From: Usnea hakonensis
Taxonomy: Eukaryota > Ascomycota > Lecanoromycetes > Lecanorales > Parmeliaceae
Assembly: GCA_013423325.1 (NCBI GenBank)
Contig: BLJB01000460.1
Coordinates: forward strand, 1 to 55,519
Length of the DNA: 55,519 bases
Direction: 5' to 3'
Shown here one piece after another: positions 46,747 to 55,519 of the stretch (its first letter is position 1; the number at the start of each line of letters is the position of its first letter). The position numbers were made by a program, and so were the translations under genes. A model generated the notes under the pieces. The model was not told where the DNA came from. It worked only from the letters and a program-made list of their open reading frames with translations, and ran no database searches.

Positions 46747-48292
46747 ATGGTGTCAGCACGTTCGCTGCTTTACAGCAGCATCATTCTTACCCCTTGTTTA
46801 GTATCAGCTACAACGCCATGCTCGGGAATATTCCAAATTATTGCATCAGACCTCTCTTGTTTTACACCAGCCGAGTCATACTACTCATCAAAGTACCCAC
46901 TCCCTGCTGCTACTAGTACAGTCGCTGCATCGACCACGTCGACCATTACCTCCACGGTTGCAACTAGTACGACTACTCAGACTGTCGCGACAACAACTTC
47001 AACGTATAATATCAAGACCCTATCTACTCTGCAAGAGTACCCTCTCTAATAGCATCAACTAGTGTGACCGCACCAGCAGTGACAAACTCGATCACTCTGC
47101 CGGCAAACACAATCACCACAACCGTCTCTACTGAAACAGACACGGTTCGTCAACTCTTCTCATTGGCTATATTCATCACGGAATACTCTCTAATATCTTG
47201 ATTACTCACATGAATGACAGGAGACTGATACTGAAACTGACACTGAGACGACGACTTCTACTTTTACCACCGTGGAGATTCTCGCGAAGCGAAATTTGCC
47301 CACATCAACCTCGACTGCGAAGCCATATACCACAACTTCAAAGCCAGTATCAAGCACAAAACCCGTGACGACCTCTGCACTAATCTCCACATCAAAACCC
47401 GCGACAACCTCAACGCCTGCGACGACGACTGTGAAGCCAGCGAGTTCAGCACCAACTACGACCGTGAAGCCAGCGAGTTCAGCACCAACCACCACCGTAA
47501 AGCCAATCACGACAACAGGTCCAACTACCACTTCGGCCTTGAATTCCAAATCTTCCATACTCAGTAGTGTTCTCTCTCAGGCCAGTAGCTTTGTCGGCAG
47601 CGTCTGCACATGTCTCGAGACTAGAATTACAACAACAATAACGACAACCCCATCTACCACAACAAGCGTGACCGCAACATCCACATCGAGCGTCACGGAG
47701 ACTGACACAACGTAAGTCTCGCGAGTCTCACCTTGGCCCCCCCCCCCCCCCCCCTTATTAGTAGTGCGCCTCCTAACAGTAAGACAGAATAACAACGCCA
47801 ACAATAGTCACCTCCATTACCCCCGTCAGCACTTCCTTCGTCACAGTCACCACAACTTCTACTACCACGACCACAATAACCACCACTACTACCGTGGTAG
47901 TAACTGCTACCGCTCCCCCACGCGGCCCTTCTTGTCAGAACCCTGATGGTGAAACTCTAGGCGGAGGTGGCTGCTCTGGTAACTGCTATTGCGACTCCCG
48001 CTCTCACGCGGCAGATAGCCTCGGCGTGTGTGACGATGATGCATCTTGCGGCACTGCTTGCAATTCCGATAACGACTGTGCGAACGGTCAGGCGTGCGCC
48101 AAAGGTGGCTATTTCGCATCATGTCCGGGGGGCACAAGCTGCGTAGACTACACTTCTTATACCTCTACTTATAATGGGGGATCGAGTAAGAGATTTGCGA
48201 GGGACTTTCTTTCCGTCGTAGCGCGGGGTAGGTATAAGGGTGAGCGTGATGGCAAGTTCGCGAAAGAAAAGGGTGGGAAAAGGGATTCTTAA
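46747..48292 (+). CDS. Secreted Thr/Ser-rich protein with Cys-rich C-terminus
   Basis: ATG 46747 begins MVSARSLLYSSIILTPCLVSA, a plausible signal peptide with cleavage before TTPCSG. A long mucin-like Thr/Ser/Pro region follows (KPASSAPTTTV repeats near 47440-47500). The C-terminal domain (about 47930-48150) has 11 Cys, with SGNCYCD, GVCDDDASCGTAC, NDCANGQAC and ASCPGGTSC. Exons 47221-47711 and 47788-48292 are firm (GTAAGT...GACAG, 76 nt, containing an 18-C run), and 47144 is a donor with a weak GTTCGT. The first intron (near 47004-47035) is unresolved because the only in-frame option is 32 nt. It is likely O-glycosylated and wall-anchored or secreted; an adhesin-like role is inference. A basic tail (KGERDGKFAKEKGGKRD) ends it. 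Confidence 0.7.
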
Positions 48293-48359
48293 ACAGGTGA
48301 TTGTTGGAATGGGCCTGCAATTCGGTAATTAGCTTGCAGTCAAAATGGAGCTATGACCA

Positions 48360-51300
48360 CTAGGGAATGGTCCAGGGGTCCGACTATAGAATATATACGC
48401 TAGCCTACTATTAATAATTATAGAAGGGGTAGCCTCCTATAAAGGTCTATATAACTAGTCTATATCTATCTATATAGATTTTTCTTTATATTTTTCTATA
48501 ATTATTATTTAAGCTATTATCCTTCCTAAATAGAAATAGTGCCGAGGAATAGTTCTAGCCCTAAGCTACTAAATAGTAAAAGTAATTATTTCTATTAAAA
48601 TCTTATTATAATAACTAATAAGTTATAAGCCTAGTTAGCTATTAACTAGGTTATATTACTTTTATATATTATTATAGACGAGACTCTTATCTCTAATAGT
48701 ATTAGGGACCCTTAATTAACTACTATAGAGCTAATTAAATTAATTAAGTAAAAAAATACGATATTATTATCTAGAGAGAATCGTATATCCGCTAGTAAGA
48801 GATTACTAGCGTTACTAAAAGGAGGCCTAAATATAAAAAGAGAAACGAGATTAGTATCCTATAATCTAATAGAGCCTATTAATAAGTTAGATAATAAATT
48901 AGATAAAGATAATAACTATATTAGGTCTAATATTAATCTTATAAAAAATCTACTCGCGTTATTATTTATTAAATTACTAATAAAAATATCTACTCTAAAG
49001 GCTTATAATTACTATATATAGATCTAGGTATACGAGCGTCTCTTTAGATTACGAGGAATAACGGGTTAGTTAAACGGCTATATTTCTAAATCTATAATAA
49101 TAAGAGCGGCTACGAGATAGTAGTAAATTAATATCTAAATAATAATAATAATTATTAATAATATAAAGGAGACCTAGACGACTTATTTAAAATATATTAA
49201 TAATATATAAGAAGTATAGAAAGAGCTTAAGAGACTATATAATATAAATAGAAAAGAGCGTCTCTTAATAATATTTACTAAATTTATTAGCTATTAAAAA
49301 TTAGCCGATTAGATTATTAATACTATAGTTATAGACCTTAGAATAAAATATAACTAGATTATAAATATAAGATCTAAATTAGTACTTATAGATAAGATAT
49401 TAATATTAGTTCTTATTAATACCTATAAAGAATTCGAATATAATATAGTTAAGTATATACTCGAAAGAGAAGATATCCTTATACTATAATAAATTATTAT
49501 AGAGCTTCGAAATATAGAGTAGAATAAATTAGCTAAAGATATAATATTAGCTATTTATTAGAGTTATAGTAATCGCCCTAGAGTAGAAAAAAGGACTAAT
49601 AATAGAGGCTAAAGAGATTATAGCTTATACTAATATTATAATTACGATAAGTATAGTTATCTAAAGTATAATAATAAGAATCTTATAAAACTAGCTACTA
49701 TAGATATAGGAAATTAAGCTACTTCTAAGATCTAGAAAGATAAAGAGACTAAGAAGGAGATTAAAGGAAGATATAATAAATATATAAAGATAGCTAGTAA
49801 GAGCGGTAATATAAATAATAATAATAGTAATAAGTCTACGCTATAAGATAGTATATAGATAACTAGATTAAGGGCCGATAAAAAGAGTAGTAGTAAAAGT
49901 AGTAGTAAAAATCTACCTTATTATAATATACTAATAGCTAGGACGAGATACCTAGTTAAATTATAGAGGCCGAAAGAGATTATTAATAGTAGAAAGTAAT
50001 TAATTAACTTAGATATAACTCGCTATATAACTCTATATAAGAACTAGTTTATTAATATAAAGCCTTACTAAGGTATAATCGAATTCGATAATAATAATAA
50101 ACTCCCTATAATAGGAAAAGAGATAATTCGTATCGCTTTTTTAGAACGAGTATAAATAATATAAGATATACTATATATACCTATTATAGGATATAATCTA
50201 CTATTGATAGTAGCCCTAGATAGAAAGGGTTTTAAGATACGATTTAGAGACTAGAGTATTAAGATTATTAATATAGTTACTAATAAAGTAATAGTAAGAG
50301 GGGGAGTTTATAATAGCTTATACTAATTAATCGAGTTATCTTCTAATAAAGTATTTATTATTAATAAGACTCCTCTAGATAATATCTTAGAGATAACTAA
50401 AAAAGGAAAAGAGATAAATATATTTAGAAAACTCTATAAATAACTTAGTTACTTTAGAGTATATTATCTAAAAGATCTATATCTTTTTACTAAAAAAGTA
50501 GAGGTAGTTATATCGCTACCTTACTTCTAATACAATATATATAACTAAAGTAAAATATCGTAAATAATTAATAGGGAGAGTTACGCGAAGGAGACTAGAT
50601 CTAGTATAAGAATATAAGCTAATTTCTAGAGGCTATATCCTATTAATAATATTATCTATAGATATAGATAATTTGGTTTAATAATTAATAAGACTACTAA
50701 TTAGTCGTTAGTAAAATTAATCTCTAATAAGAAAGGCGTAGGTAAATTTCTATTAGAAGTAATATTTATAATTAATAAAAAAAGTATAAAAGATAGAAAG
50801 AATTCGAGTACTATATTAATAATAGTAGTAAGGACTAATAATATATAGAAGTATCTTATCGTTAAAGATAAGTTTAAAATCTATAGTATTACCCTTAAAA
50901 TAACGTTTACCTATATATATTACTAAATCGATATTATAAAACGATTTAATAGGACGATTAATAATATTATAAAAGTTATACTTAGTTAGTTAGAACTACC
51001 TATAAGCTTCTAGTTAAAGGTATATCTATATAGAAACTATCTTAAGAATCGACTACTATATAGTTCTAGAGGGAGTATAATAATATATAAAAAGAAATAT
51101 CTAAAGAAGCTAGATCTTAATAAGAAGAGAACTTTTAAGTATATATACTTAATATATATATTAAAGGAGGTAAGAGAAAGTAAGCTATACTTTTATAAAT
51201 ATAAGATAATCTATCTAGAATACCTCTTATTAATATAGTACTATATATATAATTTATAAAAAAACCGCTTAGTATTTCCTATTTTAATAAAGTTCTATAA

Positions 51301-51570
51301 GAATCGAAAGGGAGTTAATTTATTAAACTAATTAAACTTCCCTTAATTATATAATACCCTTTAAATAGACGTTGATCTACTATCTTCTAAAATTATTAGA
51401 GGCGCCTAGAATGCGTCGTCTATTATATCTAATAATATATTAAGTAATAATAATAATCTAGATAGTATTATAGGGCCTAGAGTATCTATATTATTATTAT
51501 TAAAAATTTCGTAAAATAAGAATATCGGAGATTCTAAAATAGAGGGAGAGCTCTCTAGAAGATCTCTAAT
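48360..51570 (+). mobile_element. Copia-like LTR retroelement remnant, RIP-saturated
   Basis: Extreme AT DNA. From 48601 to 49020 I find no CA or TG dinucleotide at all. Plus-frame remnants keep the copia order. A gag-like region lies at about 49000-49350. A pre-integrase-like DILYIPIIGYNLLLIVALDR sits near 50160-50225. An integrase-like stretch includes RKGVGKFLLE-type GVGKFLLEVIF (near 50720-50770), the IKRFNRTINNIIKVILS region (near 50940-50990), and a YLKNRLLYSSRG segment with KKLDLNKKRTF downstream. No reverse transcriptase was found before the sequence ends near 51400, so the element is internally deleted or cut by an insertion. Confidence 0.65.
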
Positions 51571-51750
51571 CTCTTGTTAGGACTGCAACCAGATCAAGTC
51601 AATGGTGGTATGTAACGAGGATTCAATTGATGAGGAGGTAAAATCTATGTACAGGTATAAGAAAGATATATAGGCAGAGAGGTGCCAAGGCGCTAAACCC
51701 GAATAGGAAGGAGGTCACGTGTCTCCTTTAGCCCTGCAAGTAGTCACACT
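51571..51750. other. Small island of normal composition
   Basis: About 180 bp with normal CA/TG frequency (GCAACCAGATCAAGTCAATGG and neighbours) between two RIP-saturated blocks. It ends at CACTCGTAACATTACCCCCC, the left edge of the LTR-like repeat. It is either unique host DNA or an LTR that escaped mutation. Confidence 0.45.
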
Positions 51751-54700
51751 CGTAACATTACCCCCCCCCCTTAGAAGGCATATCCGTATGCCTTAATAAA
51801 TCAGTACTATTATATATATAATATTATTAATTAGGTAAGAAAGAAAGAAGGAAGAAAAGAAAGAAAGAAAATAAAGTACTTTTAATACTTCCTTCTCCGG
51901 CCGCAATTTGCTAAAATGGATCTATATGACTTAAATCTATAAAAGTAAGCCGAATAGCGTATTGTCCGAGGTAATAATACCGAATCGAAACTGCTTTGGT
52001 AGGGCTAAGTTTCCTGGCCAATACGTTTAGAGCGAAATCGGCGGAGAAGTGCGGCGGCGATATTATAGGATTAGGTAAGACTAGTATCTATCGTTACTAG
52101 TATAATATTATACTATTTAGAGGCTTTAGAAATAAGTTGATTCGGTTATAGATTAACGAAATAGTTAATAAAAAGGTATTTCGGTATAAGATAACCATTT
52201 AATATTCGATTTCTAAGCGGAGAGGAAAAAGCGCTAAATAAAGGCTTCTTATTAGCTAGATATTATCGAGCCGAATTAAGCCGAACTAAACCTTAATTGC
52301 GGAGCCTTATTATGAACTTTCTCTAAAGAAATCTGGCCAAATACCTTTCGATATAGACTATTACCGGCGACAGTGAGGCTCTAGGGGTAATACCAAATGG
52401 TATCGGAGGGTATTCGTATATATATTAACGATGGGAGTATATATAGTAGGCCTAACTTGACGTGGTTATTGACTAAAATAAGTACTTTTGGTACTTCTTT
52501 CTCCGGCCGCAAATTTACTGAAATGGATCTATATAACTCAAATCTATAAAAGCAGTCGAATGGCGCAATATCCGAGGTATTACTAAATCGAAACTGCTTT
52601 AGTAGGGCTAAGTTTCCTAGCCAATAATATATTTCCGTACTTACTCGGTATCCTCCTTAGTTAAATATATTCTTATTGCCTATTACCTCTATACTTGCTA
52701 TATATTCGATATAGCCGAATAGAAAGCCGTACCGGGCGAGAAATATAGTATACTAGCAAAGTAGATCACTAAGGTATATAGCTAGGTTTCTAGAAAATGG
52801 TATAGTATATAGGCGTAGGATTAAAGAGATAGTATTTCTACTTTCAGATATACTCTTTATAATAGTCTCGATATTAAGTATATTATTACCGTGCTCTATA
52901 TTATCCTCTATAGTGGCCTAGTATAATAGCTATAGCCGTAGGTCTTCTTTCGGTACCTCGTACGGAGCAGGTAGAGTAGATTGCTAAGTTATCTAAGTGG
53001 CTAGTAGTTATATATTCGCTTATAGAGTGGCTTTTAGAGTCTTAAATAAGGCCTATAGTTGATTCTATTATTTGTCTAATTCTTTTCTAGCCTATTCGGC
53101 TTGCTTTTTTACCTCTTCTTTTACCTACTTTTCTACCTATCTTTAACGAATATAGTCTATACGATTCTAAAGGATCTTCGTTTATTATTAATACTAGGTA
53201 ATTTTATAGCTAGACGGATTAAACGAGTCTATAATAAACTTATTTACTAGTTAAATAAGCTCCTAGGCTTTTTGCTTCGTACTCCGAGGGATCGTAATAT
53301 CGTGTTTACTATAGGCCTACTACTTTAGTATAGTACTTTTCATACTTCTAGAACTAGCCGTATATCTTATAATAGTAGTAGTATTAATAGGCCTAGTAAA
53401 AGGATCGATTCGTAAGGTATTTATTAAATAGTACTTGATAACGCGAGTATATAAAAGGACCGGCTTAAAAGAAGGCAATAGGAGTAGTCACGTATTAATA
53501 TAGGCTTTATATATTACTAAATAGTAGATCTACTAGATCTCTATTATCGTCTATTATAATAATAGTAACCGAAGTATTACTACTATCTATAGACCCTAGA
53601 AGTAGTTATATTCGTAATATTACCCCCCCCCTTCGAAAGGTATATTCGTAGGCCTTAAGAAAGTAATAAGTAAACTATATTTCCTATATATATATCTAAT
53701 TAGGTAAAAAAGAAACTATTAAGAAATAAGTATTTTTAGTCCTTCCTTCTCCGTATATAAATCTACTATAATAAGTACGAATAGATCTAGATCTATAAAA
53801 GTAAGCCGAATGGCGTATTATCCGAGGATTTACTAAATCGAAACTAATTTAGTAGGGCTAAATCCCTAGCTAATAATAGAGCTTCTATACTTATTTGGTA
53901 TCCTTCTTAGTTAATGCCTTACTATTGCCTTAGTAGTAGTAGATATATCCTTCTTAATTATACCGGTAATCTTCGCCCGTAGTAGTTCTATTAGCTATTA
54001 TTTTAGTACCTCTACCGTTATAAGTATTATTATATCGACGAGGCGTATACCCTAGAGGTTAGAAAGAGGGGTAGGGATACTCTAAGTTATCCTCCTAATT
54101 ATATAGGTTAATAAAGTAGATATTTCTGGTAGGGCCGGTAATAGTCTCTACGGAGCTAGATTTCGAGGCTACTACTAGCGTCTCTAATTATTACTTTATT
54201 AATTTAGTATAGGCTCGGTAAAAAAGTAGTCTTTAGTCTTTTTTCTTACTATAATAGTAATATATCTTGTACTATATATACTTCTTAGCTTCTAACTATT
54301 TAATAAACTCTAAAATAGAAGTATTATATCTCGGAGTAATAAGGCTTATTCGGAGCTATAATTCGAAATAGATATATATAATAGTAAGGTGCTTATACTT
54401 AGCTCGATTTTTATGACGAGTAAGACGTAAAATCTCGTATAGGAAAGCTACTGGGTCTTTCTTAGCTACCGTATCGATTCGAGTATAGTAAGTCTACTCT
54501 AATTAGTAGAGTATATCTATAGTAGAAGGCCGAATTCGTTAAATTAATATATTAACCTATATTCGTATTATGCGTATATTAGAAAGCATGATTCTATTAT
54601 TAGGACCGAGCTCTACTTCGTACTAGTCTTTAGCGAGGCCTCGGAGTTATAGGCTGATATTCAATAGTACCAATATAATATCATACTATTTAGGGCCTTT

Positions 54701-55010
54701 AGGAATAAAGTAATTTAGCTATAGATTAACGAAATAGTTAACAAAAAGGTGTCTCGGTATAGAATAACTATTTGATATTCGATTTTTACGCAGAGAAGGA
54801 AGCATAGAATAAAGGCCTCTTATTAGTCGGATACTTCCGAACCGAACCGAACCTTAATGCGGAGCCTTATGCGGAGCCTCATTATAAACTTTCTCTAACT
54901 AAGGCGATTTGAAAATCAGAAATAGGCTCCAGACGGTAACAGTAAGGCCTAGGGGTAATACCCTATAGTCTCGGACGATATTTAGATATTAGAGGGCCCG
55001 AGGGGTTAGG
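51750..55010. mobile_element. Nested LTR-like repeats, RIP-degraded
   Basis: Two repeat modules recur. Module A (AGTAC/ATTTTTTNGTAC...TTCTCCG, then AAGCCGAATNGCG, ATCGAAACT, TAGGGCTAA) lies near 51880-52030, 52480-52680 and 53725-53930. Module B (AGATTAACGAAATAGTTAA, then GGAGCCTTAT and AACTTTCTCTAA) lies near 52089-52440 and 54660-54990. The left end (51755-51800) and 53610-53660 share TACCCCCCCCC followed by a degenerate palindrome. This fits two or more LTR copies with insertions. No coding domain was identified. Confidence 0.6.
51775..51794. repeat. Perfect 8-bp palindrome at the LTR-like edge
   Basis: AAGGCATA-TCCG-TATGCCTT forms an 8-bp stem with a 4-nt loop right after the C run. The copy near 53636-53655 is degenerate (AAAGGTATATTCGTAGGCCTT), matching mutational decay. 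Confidence 0.75.
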
Positions 55011-55519
55011 GTCAGCGGGGAAATGCCGTGGGCGAGCACCAAAACCGGTGGATTCAGCGGCGCTCCCTTCGGCGGCGTTCCTCGGCGGGCCCGTGAGGAA
55101 AATCGCAAATGTTAAGACCCAGGATTAGGAAAGCGAGGCCGGTAAAGACGATGGCGTTGTCCGTTTCTCCATATCTCGTCCGGTACCGTCGCCGTCGACG
55201 GTCGATAGCGATATCGGTATCGCGGCATACGCTCGAGGACCCTAGCGGGAGCTAATCCCCACACCCCGCCGCTACTTAAACCCTTAGTAATCAATTAGAC
55301 GGTCGGCTCGGATTAATATGCGAGGCTAAAACTTTTAGCTCGGAGCGTTAACTCGAGCGAGAGGATTCATTGGTATAGCGGTCCCCCTTAGTTAGAGGGT
55401 ATTAATCCGGGGGCGACGTTCGATTGGCCCGGTTCTTTCGTCCTAAGTTAGGTAGAGGCTATATGGAAAGCATAAAAGCTTCCTTACCGAAGCTAACGAA
55501 ATAAATAAAGCGATATCCT
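55011..55519. other. GC-rich right edge
   Basis: Composition switches sharply to GC-rich near 55000 (GGCGGCGTTCCTCGGCGGGC at 55070). CpG is frequent, unlike the neighbouring RIP block. No ORF or RNA gene was recognised. A GGTATAGCGG / GTTCGATTGG pair (55371-55428) loosely resembles Pol III boxes but does not fold as a tRNA. Confidence 0.4.

Noticed and set aside
48360..55010. Possible AT-rich centromere core
   Set aside because: Decayed copia-like protein order and repeated LTR-like modules explain the composition better, and the block is short.
55361..55430. Possible tRNA or SINE (GGTATAGCGG ... GTTCGATTGG)
   Set aside because: The anticodon arm lacks T33, and the T and acceptor stems do not pair. 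Only the two box-like motifs fit.

Overview
The window comes from a filamentous ascomycete (Pezizomycotina). The evidence is short spliceosomal introns (41-82 nt, GTRNGT...YAG), HET-domain genes, fungal PD-(D/E)XK-like genes, a fungal-type methionine aminopeptidase 2, and blocks of extreme AT-rich DNA with the signature of repeat-induced point mutation (RIP: CpA to TpA on either strand). I cannot fix the genus; gene content suggests an accessory or subtelomere-like region.

Layout. 0.4-3.9 kb: a divergent pair of nuclease-fold-like genes around a repeat-rich promoter. 3.9-8.1 kb: low-complexity DNA, a poly-C assembly gap and a mutated repeat block. 9.4-13.9 kb: two large decayed genes, one on each strand, carrying many TAG/TAA stops. 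14.3-16.3 kb: an intact single-pass membrane protein of a conserved fungal family. 16.3-18.2 kb: an inverted repeat and minisatellites. 19.5-21.9 kb: a HET-domain pseudogene read in one frame with nine TAG stops. 23.9-25.6 kb: a CYP52-like P450 with an uninterrupted frame, a triplicated C-helix segment and no haem cysteine. 25.9-26.5 kb: a GFA-domain pseudogene. 26.6-31.4 kb: a divergent pair of HET-type genes, both open. 32.3-34.0 kb: an intact six-exon MetAP2. 37.5-40.3 kb: a third nuclease-like gene divergent from an unknown gene whose downstream part has lost frame. 41.4-43.1 kb: a fourth nuclease-like gene with all expected catalytic residues. 46.7-48.3 kb: a secreted Thr/Ser-rich protein with a Cys-rich C-terminus. 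48.4-55.0 kb: RIP-saturated retroelements, first a copia-like gag-protease-integrase remnant, then nested LTR-like repeats. The last 0.5 kb is GC-rich again.

How the parts fit. The intact genes belong to families tied to allorecognition (HET), to probable nucleic-acid processing (PD-(D/E)XK fold) and to the cell surface. Intact copies sit among genes killed mainly by C-to-T changes. The most informative observations are the dead but open P450 with its internal triplication, the TAG-only HET pseudogene, the recurring divergent pairing of nuclease-like genes, and one nuclease-like gene that has lost its catalytic Glu. Splice sites were worked out by hand from frame and consensus. Family names rest on motif recognition, not on a database search.
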